64,000 bases of DNA from Flavobacterium sp. GTDB taxonomy: Bacteria > Bacteroidota > Bacteroidia > Flavobacteriales > Flavobacteriaceae. The stretch covers positions 62,001 to 126,000 of the forward strand of contig NZ_SEBS01000005.1 of assembly GCF_004211145.1 (NCBI RefSeq). Direction: 5' to 3'. Made by a program: the position numbers and the translations under genes. Under the pieces are notes generated by a model. That model was given only the letters and a program-made list of their open reading frames with translations, had not been told where the DNA came from and did not search any database. Of this stretch, positions 17,514-25,836 are shown in pieces. The first letter of the stretch is position 1. Every line of letters starts with the position of its first letter.

Positions 17514-18187
17514 GAACGTTAGGATTTGTGCTTACCGTATTATTTTCGATACAAGCCGCATTCAGTCAGACCATTACGAAAGATCCAGGAGATTTCAACA
17601 AGGTTAAAGTGTACGACCAGATTTCGGCCGAATTGATTCCGTCAAACGAAAACAAAGTCGAAATCTCAGGAAAACGCTGTAAGGACGTGATCGTCGCCAA
17701 CCAGAATGGCGAACTAAAACTCGCGATGCCGCCATCGAAATTACTCAAAGGCGAAGAAATCGAAGCCAAGATCTACTATCAGGAATTGAAAAGCGTCGAT
17801 GCGAGCGAAGGCGGATATATTTCTAGCCAACAAGCCGTGAACTCCCCGAGATTGGAAGTGACCGCGAAAGAAGGTGCCGAAATCAAGTTGCAGCTCGACG
17901 TCGAGATTTTGAAAGTGAAATCAGTTACGGGAGCGATCGTGCGTTTGGAAGGAAAAGCCGGCGACCAGGAAGTTTCTATCGGAACAGGCGGAATCGTCGA
18001 AGCCAAGGATTTGATCACCGACCGAACCGACGTGAGCATCAATGCAGGCGGAGAAGCTGACGTGAACGCTTCCAAATACGTGAAAGCGAGAACCAAAGCC
18101 GGTGGCGAGATCACGATTTATGGAAATCCGGAGAATGTTGACAAAAAATCAATTTTGGGCGGAACGATTGTCGAAGCAGGAGATTAA
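17510..18187 (+). CDS. Secreted head-GIN-domain (DUF2807) protein
   Basis: 225 residues: a signal peptide (MRTLGFVLTVLFSIQAAFSQ), then the head-GIN/DUF2807 domain, a right-handed beta-helix-like fold of short repeated strands rich in Gly, Asp and Ala (for example VDASEGGYISS, GGIVEAKDL, NAGGEADVNASKYV, KAGGEITIYGNPE). Members are exported to the periplasm or surface; no activity is established. It is translationally coupled to rnr. Confidence 0.85.
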   Translation: MRTLGFVLTVLFSIQAAFSQTITKDPGDFNKVKVYDQISAELIPSNENKVEISGKRCKDVIVANQNGELKLAMPPSKLLKGEEIEAKIYYQELKSVDASEGGYISSQQAVNSPRLEVTAKEGAEIKLQLDVEILKVKSVTGAIVRLEGKAGDQEVSIGTGGIVEAKDLITDRTDVSINAGGEADVNASKYVKARTKAGGEITIYGNPENVDKKSILGGTIVEAGD

Positions 18188-18221
18188 GCCCACGTTTATT
18201 AACATCTTTTGAATTTTCAGT

Positions 18222-18229
18222 TATATTTG
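18222..18229 (+). promoter_or_regulatory. Bacteroidota -7 box for the LysE-type transporter
   Basis: TATATTTG (perfect TAnnTTTG) 26 bases upstream of the ATG at 18256. A TTTA 23 bases further upstream could act as a weak -33. Confidence 0.5.
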
Positions 18230-18255
18230 TGTTTCCACAGTTATAAGCCTTTTTG

Positions 18256-18942
18256 ATGATCGAAGATATTTTGGCAGCGATTCCGGTCGGATTCGTTTTG
18301 AGTTTTATTATCGGCCCGGTTTTTTTCGTTTTGCTGGAAACCAGCGTTGTCAAAGGTTTTCGCGCTGCTTTGTCGTTTGACGTCGGAGTGATTTTGGCCG
18401 ACATCGTTTTCATAATCATCGCATATTTTTCGAGTTACCGGTTGATCACCGCGATCAAGGACGATCCCGCGTTGTTTATTTTCGGGGGTCTGGTCATGCT
18501 TACTTACGGCATCATCAGTTTGGTCAAAAACAAGAAACCCAAGAAGAATATCGATCCTGAAGATCCCGCCGAGCTCGCGAAAAACAACTATTTCACGCTT
18601 GCGATAAAAGGCTTTTTCCTCAATTTCATCAACGTCGGTGTGTTGGGATTTTGGTTGTTGCTGATCATTTCAGTCGGTCCGAAACTGCAGTTGCAACCGT
18701 CCAGAATGTTCACGTTTTTCACTTCGGTAATCCTGAGTTATTTCGTCGTTGATATTTTCAAGATATTGCTTGCCAAACAGTTACGACGTTATCTGAACCC
18801 GCACAACATCTTGATGATCAAGAAGGGAATCAGTATCATTTTGATCATTTCGGGACTCGTATTGTCAGTTCAGGGATTGTTCCCTAAGGAGCGCGAACGC
18901 GTCAATAAAGTCATCGAGAAATTCGAACACCAAAACGATTGA
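18256..18942 (+). CDS. LysE-family translocator
   Basis: 228 residues with about six transmembrane helices and the LysE/RhtB-family N terminus AAIPVGFVLSFIIGPVFFVL. Family members export amino acids or other small metabolites across the inner membrane; the substrate is not predictable here. A charged loop (KNKKPKKNIDPEDP) separates helices 3 and 4. The ATG at 18256 is chosen over a TTG one codon upstream. The stop overlaps the next gene's ATG. Confidence 0.85.
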   Translation: MIEDILAAIPVGFVLSFIIGPVFFVLLETSVVKGFRAALSFDVGVILADIVFIIIAYFSSYRLITAIKDDPALFIFGGLVMLTYGIISLVKNKKPKKNIDPEDPAELAKNNYFTLAIKGFFLNFINVGVLGFWLLLIISVGPKLQLQPSRMFTFFTSVILSYFVVDIFKILLAKQLRRYLNPHNILMIKKGISIILIISGLVLSVQGLFPKERERVNKVIEKFEHQND

Positions 18943-19895
18943 TGAGACGGTTTTTACTACTATTTTTTGTATCGACACTAGCGATTTCGTGTGCTGAAAA
19001 AAGCGAGACGACCGATTTTAAAAAGCAATCCGGATTGTTGTCGGAACACTTTTCGAGCCTCGACAATTCCACTCAAAAATTCGAAATTTCGTTCGACAAG
19101 CCATCGCTCGTAAAAGGTGAAAAAGGAACGATAATCCACGTTGTTCCTGAGAATTTGGAAACCGAAAATGGCAAACCCATCGGATCTGAAATCCACGTCG
19201 AGCTAAAAGAATTATTCACGTCCGACGATTTTTTCAGGGCGAACGCTCCGTCAATTTCAAACGGGAAAATGCTCCTTTCGGGCGGTGAATATTTCATCGG
19301 AATGACATCAAACGGAAACGTGCTTCGCGTCAAACGAGGTAAAACGATCGAGGTGGAATTCCCTCGGATCTCTACCAAACGCATGGAGCTTTTCACTGCC
19401 GATCGCGACAGTCTGAACCGATTGAACTGGTCGCCCGCGAATCAGAAATTCAAGAAACAGGACGGCACCGAAAATCTTCTTTTCGACATGAACGGCAACA
19501 TCGTGAATACGTATGACAATGACGCTTTGGCCGACAAATATGCGCCGATGCAACTCGATTACATCGGATGGATCGCTTGCGGTGCGTTCAACAGGACGGA
19601 AACTCCGGGCGATTTCGAGATTTCATTTGCCGATAAGAAATTGACGTATGCCGAAACGTATCTGATCTTCAAAAAGACGAACAGCACGCTTCAATTGTCT
19701 ACTTATTTCAACGGAAAAGACAAAATGAAATTCGAGAAAATTCCCATCGAGCAGGAAGCGGAATTGGTCTGTCTTGCGGTGAAAAACGGTAAACTGCTGA
19801 AATTCAAAACGCAAGTCGACCTTACGACACAGGCGAAGATAGAAATCGTTTTCAAGGAAAATCAAAAAAACAAGATCAACAAAACCGGACATTGA
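18942..19895 (+). CDS. Hypothetical lipoprotein
   Basis: 317 residues. The N terminus MRRFLLLFFVSTLAISCAEK is a lipoprotein signal peptide with lipobox LAISC, so the mature protein is anchored by a lipidated cysteine. The rest is a beta-rich soluble domain with no recognisable motif; segments such as GKPIGSEIHVELKELF and MLLSGGEYFIGMTSNG recall bacterial Ig-like or GEVED-type surface domains. The ATG overlaps the LysE stop in a TGATG junction, so translation is coupled. Function unknown. Confidence 0.75.
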   Translation: MRRFLLLFFVSTLAISCAEKSETTDFKKQSGLLSEHFSSLDNSTQKFEISFDKPSLVKGEKGTIIHVVPENLETENGKPIGSEIHVELKELFTSDDFFRANAPSISNGKMLLSGGEYFIGMTSNGNVLRVKRGKTIEVEFPRISTKRMELFTADRDSLNRLNWSPANQKFKKQDGTENLLFDMNGNIVNTYDNDALADKYAPMQLDYIGWIACGAFNRTETPGDFEISFADKKLTYAETYLIFKKTNSTLQLSTYFNGKDKMKFEKIPIEQEAELVCLAVKNGKLLKFKTQVDLTTQAKIEIVFKENQKNKINKTGH

Positions 19896-19911
19896 TTTTT
19901 TAAACCGAAAC

Positions 19912-19942
19912 TTTCAAACTTTAAAAGATTTGGTTACATTTG
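19912..19942 (+). promoter_or_regulatory. Promoter for tRNA-Cys
   Basis: TACATTTG at 19935-19942 fits TAnnTTTG, with TTTC about 20 bases upstream as a -33 element, and lies 10 bases before the mature tRNA. Confidence 0.6.
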
Positions 19943-19952
19943 CCGTCCTAAT

Positions 19953-20023
19953 GGCGTCGTGGCCGAGTGGCTAGGCTGGGCTCTGCAAAAGCTCCTACTG
20001 CGGTTCGAATCCGCACGATGCCT
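19953..20023 (+). tRNA. tRNA-Cys (anticodon GCA)
   Basis: A complete cloverleaf: a seven-base acceptor stem GGCGTCG/CGATGCC with one G-U pair, a D arm beginning TGGCCGAGTGG, an anticodon stem GGGCT/AGCTC around loop CTGCAAA (anticodon GCA), and a T arm TGCGGTTCGAATCCGCA. The discriminator is T, and CCA is not encoded. Confidence 0.95.
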
Positions 20024-20029
20024 CAACCT

Positions 20030-20070
20030 GACCTGCATGGTTTACATACCTTGCAGGTCTTTTTTTTTTT
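20030..20070 (+). terminator. Terminator after tRNA-Cys
   Basis: An 11-bp stem GACCTGCATGG/CCTTGCAGGTC with one T-T mismatch and an 8-nt loop, followed by eleven T residues. The core CCTTGCAGGT recurs in the hairpin at 20175-20223. Confidence 0.9.
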
Positions 20071-20174
20071 GCCGATAGTGACGCTCATATATCTCGATTT
20101 ATTTGGGCGCGCCGGCGGAATCAACAATAGATTTTAAGGTAAATTTTAGCCGCCGTCAGGCTGTCCGCTGTATC

Positions 20175-20223
20175 TTTTGGACAAACCTACAAGGTTGAAA
20201 AAAACCTTGCAGGTTGTCCAAAA
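20175..20223. repeat. Long hairpin with CCTTGCAGGT core
   Basis: A near-perfect 21-bp inverted repeat (TTTTGGACAAACC... and its complement) with one bulge, one mismatch and a 6-nt loop. It shares the CCTTGCAGGT core with the tRNA terminator 120 bases upstream. It ends 38 bases beyond the 3' end of folB (minus) and could terminate it, though no clear T run follows on that strand. The rest of 20071-20260 holds nothing else recognisable. Confidence 0.7.
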
Positions 20224-20260
20224 GGATGCCGCTTCCATCCTTCGCGCAAACTAATTCCTA

Positions 20261-20620
20261 TCAGGTTCTGTATTCTTCCATCACGATTGTAACGCTTTCG
20301 ACATCGCCGCCAATCGGTGGATTTAATTTCGACACCGACAGCAAAATCCTCGAAACTTCCGGAATTTCCCCAAAAATCCGAACGATAATACGGTGTGCGA
20401 CGTGTTCCAAAAGTTTGGACGCGATTGCCATTTCCTCAACTACGATTCGGTTTAGAAGTACGTAATCGACCGTATCTGAAAGCTTGTCGCTCTCGGCCGA
20501 CTTGCGCAGATCGGTCTTGATTTCAAGATCAACGGCGTATTCGGAGCCGATTTTGGTTTCTTCGGGCAAGCAACCGTGGTACGAAAACGTGCGTATATTT
20601 TTGAGTTTGATGATTCCCAT
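20261..20620 (-). CDS. folB: Dihydroneopterin aldolase
   Basis: 119 residues from the ATG at 20620. Converts dihydroneopterin to 6-hydroxymethyl-dihydropterin in folate synthesis. Typical features: MGIIKLKNIRTFSYHGCLPEE at the N terminus (the HGCLPEE segment contains the active-site glutamate), then SDTVDYVLL, then LLEHVAHRIIVRI, and LNPPIGGDVESVTI near the C terminus. The frame extends 17 codons further upstream, but that part is A+T-rich and not family-like. It is divergent from glnS. Confidence 0.93.
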   Translation of the reverse strand: MGIIKLKNIRTFSYHGCLPEETKIGSEYAVDLEIKTDLRKSAESDKLSDTVDYVLLNRIVVEEMAIASKLLEHVAHRIIVRIFGEIPEVSRILLSVSKLNPPIGGDVESVTIVMEEYRT

Positions 20621-20651
20621 TTGATTGTATTTTACGTCAAAATTACGAATT

Positions 20652-20780
20652 AGACGAATGACGAAAGACAAATGACCGAAGGACTTTCAGCTATCGTAAT
20701 GAAATCAGCAAATTTGTCAAACAACATGTCAAATTAAACACTCTTTTTCGTTCGTCTTTCGTCATTCGTCATTCGTCTTT
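20652..20780. repeat. Heptamer-armed inverted-repeat element upstream of glnS
   Basis: The left arm (20652-20689) is a run of degenerate 7-bp units, GACGAAT-GACGAAA-GACAAAT-GACCGAA-GGAC. The right arm (20750-20780) is its complement, GTCTTTC-GTCATTC-GTCATTC-GTC. About 60 bases lie between them, with no gene. The same heptamer arms flank the suf elements at 60693-60825 and 63462-63969. The right arm supplies a TTTC that could act as the -33 box of the glnS promoter. Confidence 0.8.
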
Positions 20781-20791
20781 TCCTAACTTTG
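20757..20791 (+). promoter_or_regulatory. Promoter for glnS
   Basis: TAACTTTG at 20784-20791 is a perfect TAnnTTTG. TTTC at 20757-20760, inside the inverted-repeat arm, is 23 bases upstream. The ATG follows 19 bases after the -7 box. Confidence 0.6.
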
Positions 20792-20810
20792 CACCTTTCG
20801 AAATAACATT

Positions 20811-22904
20811 ATGTCTGAAGAAAAATCCCTCAATTTCATTGAGCAAATCATAGAAGAAGATCTCAAGAACGGCTTGCCCAATGACAAGTTGCGTTTTCGT
20901 TTTCCGCCAGAGCCTAACGGTTATCTGCACATCGGTCATGCGAGTGCGATCGCGCTCAATTTCGGGCTTGGTGAATCGTATGGTGCGCCCGTGAACCTGC
21001 GTTTCGACGATACGAATCCTGAAAAGGAAGAGCAGGAATTCGTGGATGCGATCAAGCGCGATGTGGAATGGCTCGGTTACGAATGGGCCGAGGAACGTTT
21101 CGCTTCGGACTATTTCCAACAACTTTACGATTGGACGGTCGAGCTTATCAAGAAGGGAAAAGCGTATGTTGATAGCCAAACGTCCGAGGAAATCGCCGAA
21201 CAAAAAGGAACACCGACCCAACCTGGAGTCGACGGACCGTTCCGCATTCGTTCGGTCGAAGAAAATCTCGACCTTTTCGAACGCATGAAAAACGGTGAGT
21301 TCGCTGACGGAACGCATATCGTGCGCGCCAAAATCGACATGGCATCGACCAATATGCTGATGCGCGATCCGTTGATGTACCGCATCATGCACAAACACCA
21401 TCACAGGACCGGAGACGATTGGTGCATTTACCCGATGTACGATTGGGCGCACGGTGAATCCGATTACCTCGAACAGATATCGCACTCGCTTTGTACGCTT
21501 GAATTTCTGCCGCATCGCGAACTGTACGACTGGTTCCTCGACAATATTTACGACGACAAGAAAGTACGTCCGAAACAACGTGAATTTGCACGTAGAAATC
21601 TGAGCCACACGGTTGTAAGTAAGAGAAAACTACTCAAGTTGGTCAACGAGAATTTCGTTTCCGGTTGGGACGATCCGCGTATGTCGACGATTTCAGGCAT
21701 GCGCCGACGCGGCTTCACTCCTACTTCACTGCGCAATTTCGCGAACACGATCGGGATTGCGAAACGAGACAATCTGATCGACGTGTCGCTTTTGGAATTT
21801 TGTGTGCGCGAAGATCTGAACAAGATCGCACCTCGCGTGATGGCCGTTATCGATCCCGTGAAACTCGTGATCACCAATTATCCCGAAGGTAAGGAAGAAT
21901 GGCTTGAAGCTGAAAACAATCCTGAAGATGATAACGCCGGTTTTAGAAAAGTGCCGTTTTCACGCGAATTATACATCGAACGTGAGGATTTTATGGAAGA
22001 CGCGCCGCCAAAATTCTTCAGGCTTTCAATCGACAAAGAAGTCCGATTGAAGAACGCGTACATCATCAAAGGTGAAAAAGTAATCAAGGATTCAAACGGG
22101 AATATCACCGAAATCCACGCGACTTACGATATCGATTCGTTGTCCGGAAGCGGCACCGAAGCCAGCCAACGCAAGGTTTCCGGCACGCTTCACTGGGTTT
22201 CGGCAGCACACGCGGTTCCGGCCGAAGTTCGTCTCTACGACCGCCTTTTCACCGACGAAGCGCCCGACGCCCACAAAGGGAAAGACTTTCTTGAATTCGT
22301 GAATCCGGAGTCGTTGAAAGTCGTTCAGGCGTTCGTCGAACCGAGTTTGAAAGATGCGAAAATCGAGGACAAATTCCAGTTCCAACGACTAGGCTATTTT
22401 ACTGTAGATAAGGAAAGTACGGCCGATAATTTGGTTTTCAATAGAACCGTCGGCCTTAAAGATGCCTGGGAAGAAAAAGGCAAGAAAGAGGAGAACGCCG
22501 TCAATAATTCGCTTAAGGAAATCAATAGATTTTTCAAGTCGGGTTCCGATGAAGAGCGAAATGTGATCGAAAAAGCGATCTCTGAAAACATAAAGTCTCT
22601 GGAGAATTTCAGTTTGATCCAGAATGCTTTCCGCAAGAATGTGACGAATAACAAGAGTTCATTGTTGTTCGCGAATTGGCTTTTTAAATATTCCGACAAG
22701 ATTTCGGCCTCCGATGTCGAAGACGATGTTCTGGAAAAATTTTACGGAATGTCGTTGAAAAGTGAGTCGCCTTTCGTGCGGTTTGAAGTTTTAGAAAATT
22801 TGAAGAAGAATGACAACGCGTTGTCAAATTTCAAAAATCAGATCGAAGAATTGAAATCGTCTGAAAAAAGTGAATTGGTTTTACAATCACTTTCTAAATT
22901 TTAA
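20811..22904 (+). CDS. glnS: Glutamine--tRNA ligase with C-terminal extension
   Basis: 697 residues. Class I aminoacyl-tRNA synthetase charging tRNA-Gln. The HIGH region is PPEPNGYLHIGHA (about 32-44) and the KMSKS equivalent is VVSKRKLL (about 268-275). The anticodon-binding beta-barrels end near residue 555 (FQRLGYFTVDKEST...FNRTVGLKDAW). About 135 extra residues follow, helical and rich in Lys, Asn, Ser and Glu. Such tails on bacterial GlnRS are often YqeY-like and help tRNA binding; this one fits in position, but I cannot confirm YqeY identity by eye. A hairpin terminator follows. Confidence 0.94.
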   Translation: MSEEKSLNFIEQIIEEDLKNGLPNDKLRFRFPPEPNGYLHIGHASAIALNFGLGESYGAPVNLRFDDTNPEKEEQEFVDAIKRDVEWLGYEWAEERFASDYFQQLYDWTVELIKKGKAYVDSQTSEEIAEQKGTPTQPGVDGPFRIRSVEENLDLFERMKNGEFADGTHIVRAKIDMASTNMLMRDPLMYRIMHKHHHRTGDDWCIYPMYDWAHGESDYLEQISHSLCTLEFLPHRELYDWFLDNIYDDKKVRPKQREFARRNLSHTVVSKRKLLKLVNENFVSGWDDPRMSTISGMRRRGFTPTSLRNFANTIGIAKRDNLIDVSLLEFCVREDLNKIAPRVMAVIDPVKLVITNYPEGKEEWLEAENNPEDDNAGFRKVPFSRELYIEREDFMEDAPPKFFRLSIDKEVRLKNAYIIKGEKVIKDSNGNITEIHATYDIDSLSGSGTEASQRKVSGTLHWVSAAHAVPAEVRLYDRLFTDEAPDAHKGKDFLEFVNPESLKVVQAFVEPSLKDAKIEDKFQFQRLGYFTVDKESTADNLVFNRTVGLKDAWEEKGKKEENAVNNSLKEINRFFKSGSDEERNVIEKAISENIKSLENFSLIQNAFRKNVTNNKSSLLFANWLFKYSDKISASDVEDDVLEKFYGMSLKSESPFVRFEVLENLKKNDNALSNFKNQIEELKSSEKSELVLQSLSKF

Positions 22905-22938
22905 TAGTTTAAAACAATAATAGATTTTATAAATGAAG

Positions 22939-22963
22939 ACCGACTTGATTAAAGTCGGTTTTT
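22939..22963 (+). terminator. Terminator after glnS
   Basis: An 8-bp stem ACCGACTT/AAGTCGGT with a 5-nt loop and a T run. The 205 bases that follow, to 23168, are A+T-rich and hold no gene or clear promoter. Confidence 0.85.
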
Positions 22964-23168
22964 CAATTATATATAAAATCTTTTAAAAATGTAAAAATTA
23001 TAAATAGACACTATTAAAATCGGCTTTTATATTTTGCGGCTGTCGCATTTTTAAAAATCACTAACCCAATCCGACATTTTAAAAAAGAAAATCCCTCAAA
23101 ACGCTTTATTTTAATTTTTGCTTCAGTTAGCCGCTTTTAACGACCTGTTAACGGGCAAATGTTAAATA

Positions 23169-23531
23169 ATGGCTATCTTTAAGTGGAAATCTAAAACAGA
23201 CAACATGTCAAATACTTCAAAAGCCGCCGCGGCATTTTTGGTCGGCGCAGCGATCGGCGCCGGACTCGGAATTTTGTTCGCACCTGAAAAAGGTTCGAAA
23301 ACGCGTGAAAAATTAAAAGAGGGTTTCGACGAGAAAAAAGACGAGCTTAAAAACAAGTTCGACGATTTGTCTTCAAAATTCAAGTCGAAACTCGAAAACT
23401 CGAAATCGGACATCGAATCACAATTTGATGATCTTGCCGCCAACGTCGATGAAAAAACCAATGACGTGATCGCGACCCTTGAAAAGAAACTCGCCGATTT
23501 GAAACAAGCGGCCGCATCCTTTAAAAAATAG
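23169..23531 (+). CDS. YtxH-domain protein
   Basis: 120 residues. One hydrophobic glycine/alanine-rich helix (AAAFLVGAAIGAGLGILFAPEKG) is followed by a long charged coiled coil of K, E and D, the hallmark of YtxH-like stress proteins. An internal ATG at 23205 (MSNTSKAAAAF) gives a form closer to many homologues, so the start is uncertain by 12 codons. It is first of three tightly spaced small genes (gaps of 2 bases), a set common in flavobacteria and usually linked to envelope or osmotic stress. Confidence 0.85.
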   Translation: MAIFKWKSKTDNMSNTSKAAAAFLVGAAIGAGLGILFAPEKGSKTREKLKEGFDEKKDELKNKFDDLSSKFKSKLENSKSDIESQFDDLAANVDEKTNDVIATLEKKLADLKQAAASFKK

Positions 23532-23533
23532 AT

Positions 23534-23884
23534 ATGGCTTTCGAAGAGTTGAAGGAGAACGCGGGCGAGTTCCAGCAGAACGCCAAAGGTTACATTGACA
23601 GCAGCGTCGCGTACTACAAATTGTGGCTGTTCAAGGTTGCGATGAAATCCACGACGATGTTGCTCAAAATCTTCCTGATCGGGATATTTTTGATGCTCGT
23701 TTTGGTGTTTATTTCGGTGGCCGCGGCAATAGCGATCGGGTATGCGCTTGACAATTTCGCCTATGGATTTTTAATCATCGGAGGCGTCTATATCTTGCTT
23801 AGTCTGCTGATTTACAGTATAAAAGATAAGTTCGTCGAAGGCCCGATACTTGAGAAATTTTCAGAATTCTTTTTCAACGAATAA
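23534..23884 (+). CDS. Phage-holin-like/competence-type small membrane protein
   Basis: 116 residues. An amphipathic N-terminal helix (FEELKENAGEFQQNAKGYID) precedes two strong transmembrane helices (about 44-70 and 76-95) and a charged C terminus ending EFFFNE. It looks like the DUF/phage-holin-family proteins found beside YtxH genes in Flavobacterium, which have no proven holin role. It lies 2 bases downstream of the YtxH gene. Confidence 0.72.
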   Translation: MAFEELKENAGEFQQNAKGYIDSSVAYYKLWLFKVAMKSTTMLLKIFLIGIFLMLVLVFISVAAAIAIGYALDNFAYGFLIIGGVYILLSLLIYSIKDKFVEGPILEKFSEFFFNE

Positions 23885-23886
23885 CC

Positions 23887-24126
23887 ATGGAAAACAAGAA
23901 ATATGCGTCGTATGCCGAGATAGAGCGCGACCTCGAAATCCTAAAACTCGAAAAGGAAATCCACTATCAAAAGCTTATCAAGAATTTCGACGACACCAAA
24001 GAAAGTTTCGATCCCAAAAAGATGTTCGGCGGCATTCCTGAAGTCGCGATCGATGTGGTAAGCGGATTCGCCGGACCTTTAAAGGGAATGGCTATCAACT
24101 TTATCCTCAAAAAGATATTCAAATAA
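23887..24126 (+). CDS. Small conserved flavobacterial protein (possibly DUF6327)
   Basis: 79 residues. The N-terminal half is a charged helix (YASYAEIERDLEILKLEKEI), and the C-terminal half is a hydrophobic glycine-containing segment (VAIDVVSGFAGPLKGMAINF) ending in basic residues. It resembles the small third gene that accompanies YtxH/holin-like pairs, which I recall as DUF6327 (from memory). Probably membrane associated; function unknown. Confidence 0.7.
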   Translation: MENKKYASYAEIERDLEILKLEKEIHYQKLIKNFDDTKESFDPKKMFGGIPEVAIDVVSGFAGPLKGMAINFILKKIFK

Positions 24127-24128
24127 AA

Positions 24129-24155
24129 AGAGGCTCGTTTTGAGCCTCTTTTTTT
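24129..24155. terminator. Bidirectional terminator
   Basis: A perfect 8-bp stem AGAGGCTC/GAGCCTCT with a 5-nt loop, T run after and A run before. It serves the YtxH operon and the convergent SPFH gene. Confidence 0.9.
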
Positions 24156-25125
24156 ATTTGTCGTCCTCGTCGGGATTGTTTTGGTCGTGCGTGAAATCGC
24201 TTTTGGGTTTCGGCTTGGGTTTGTAATTCTTCATCGCTTCGCCCACCTGGTTCGATGCGGTGAAAGAGGCGACCATGTTGTTGAGCATGTCGCTTCCGGC
24301 CTGAGGCGAATTCGGGAGTAAGATAAGGTTCGAATTCGTGTCGGCGCCGATAGCCTGCAACGTATCGTAATGCTGCGTCACGACGATCAATGCCGACGCT
24401 TCCTGTGAATTGATCCCGACCTTGTTCAATACTTCAACCGACTCGACCAAACCTCTTGCGATCTCGCGTCGTTGGTCCGCAATTCCCTGACCTTGAAGGC
24501 GTTTCGATTCGGCTTCGGCCTTTGCTTTGGCGACAATTCGGATCCTTGCTGACTCGGCTTCGAACTCGGTTGCCGTCTTTTCGCGGTCGGCTGCGTTGAT
24601 TCGGTTCATCGCATTTTTAACCTGGATATCGGGATCGATGTCGGTCACCAACGTATTGATGATGTCGTATCCGTAGGTCGTCATGGCTTCGTTAAGCTCT
24701 CGTTTCACGGCGATCGCGATGTCGTCTTTGCGTTCGAAAACGTCGTCGAGGATCAACTTCGGAACCTCGGCGCGCACAACGTCGAACACATAGGCGGTGA
24801 TTTGGTCGTGCGGATATTCGAGTTTATAGAACGCATCGTACACTTTTTCCTGAATCACTTTGAACTGAACCGATACCTTCATCTTCACGAACACGTTGTC
24901 TTTCGTTTTGGTTTCGATGATGACATCGAGCTGTTGGATCTTGAGGTTCACGCGACCCGCAAGGCGGTCGATGATAGGAATTTTTAGCTGAAGGCCAGAA
25001 TTTCGGACGCTTTGAAATTTACCGAAACGCTCAATGACGACGGCCGATTGCTGCTTGACCGTGAAAAAACACGACAAGAAAATAAACAGGCCGATTACCA
25101 GAAACACAATAGTTGGGATATTCAT
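24154..25125 (-). CDS. SPFH/Band 7 domain membrane protein
   Basis: 323 residues from the ATG at 25125, which gives a clean N-terminal transmembrane helix (IPTIVFLVIGLFIFLSCFF). The frame extends 23 codons upstream into non-family sequence. After the helix comes the stomatin/SPFH domain (VKQQSAVVIERFGKFQSV ... YDIINTLVTDIDPD), then a charged coiled coil (KAKAEAESKRLQGQG) and a disordered K/P/D tail. SPFH proteins oligomerise in membranes and scaffold proteases or lipid domains. The partner here is unknown, since no NfeD-type gene is adjacent. Confidence 0.9.
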   Translation of the reverse strand: MNIPTIVFLVIGLFIFLSCFFTVKQQSAVVIERFGKFQSVRNSGLQLKIPIIDRLAGRVNLKIQQLDVIIETKTKDNVFVKMKVSVQFKVIQEKVYDAFYKLEYPHDQITAYVFDVVRAEVPKLILDDVFERKDDIAIAVKRELNEAMTTYGYDIINTLVTDIDPDIQVKNAMNRINAADREKTATEFEAESARIRIVAKAKAEAESKRLQGQGIADQRREIARGLVESVEVLNKVGINSQEASALIVVTQHYDTLQAIGADTNSNLILLPNSPQAGSDMLNNMVASFTASNQVGEAMKNYKPKPKPKSDFTHDQNNPDEDDK

Positions 25126-25143
25126 GATGTTATTATTGTTTAG

Positions 25144-25177
25144 TTGGAAGTAAATTACGAAAAAAAACATAGGTTTG
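25144..25177 (+). promoter_or_regulatory. Promoter for the barrel-protein operon
   Basis: TAGGTTTG at 25170-25177 (TAnnTTTG) with TTGG at 25144-25147, 22 bases upstream. The ATG is at 25195. Confidence 0.5.
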
Positions 25178-25194
25178 TCTTTTAATAAACACAC

Positions 25195-25836
25195 ATGAAA
25201 AAAGCACTTTTAGCCGCGGTATTGTTTACGTCGGCCGCGTCGTTTGCCCAGTATAACTACCGCGATTCCAATCGGATCGGGATTATCGGAGGTTTGAACC
25301 AAACGGATCTCAAGACCAGTAATTTCGATACGAAAGCCGAAATGGGCTGGAATGTCGGTCTTTCAGTCCGCGGAAATTTCTATAATGATTTCGATATGGT
25401 GTACGCGATCGAGTTCTTCGAAGGCAAATTCTCGGTTCCGACGACAAACGCATTGACGCCCGCAATCGAAGATGTCGATCTTAAGATCCAAGGTGTGAAA
25501 ATCTCGTTGATGCCGAGTTATAAAATCGTCGAAAACCATTTGAGCATCGAAGCCGGGCCGGTTTTGCAAGTGAACGGTAAATTGAAATACAAATCCGATT
25601 ACGAAGATAATTTCGTGGACGATCTCCCGATTACGATCAAGGATATCGAAGATGTAAGCACGTTCAATATTTTAGGCGCCGTCGGAATCACGGCAGGAGT
25701 AAGGCATGTTCGCTTGAACGCCCAATACCAATACGGCTTCAACAACTTTTTGAACAAGGTCGAAAACAATACTACAGGCAGTAGTTTCAAAGGAAATCTT
25801 CACGTGTTCACGGGAACATTGATTCTGTATTTATGA
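25195..25836 (+). CDS. Outer membrane beta-barrel protein (PorT-like)
   Basis: 213 residues: a signal peptide (MKKALLAAVLFTSAASFAQ), then alternating polar/hydrophobic strands of an eight-stranded-type outer membrane barrel. Segments such as IGIIGGLNQTDLKT, SLMPSYKIVENHLSIEAGP and AVGITAGVRHVRLNAQYQYGF, and an end in a hydrophobic strand (HVFTGTLILYL), fit. Its stop overlaps the start of the next gene, so it is co-translated with two secreted paralogues that may be its partners. Confidence 0.83.
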   Translation: MKKALLAAVLFTSAASFAQYNYRDSNRIGIIGGLNQTDLKTSNFDTKAEMGWNVGLSVRGNFYNDFDMVYAIEFFEGKFSVPTTNALTPAIEDVDLKIQGVKISLMPSYKIVENHLSIEAGPVLQVNGKLKYKSDYEDNFVDDLPITIKDIEDVSTFNILGAVGITAGVRHVRLNAQYQYGFNNFLNKVENNTTGSSFKGNLHVFTGTLILYL

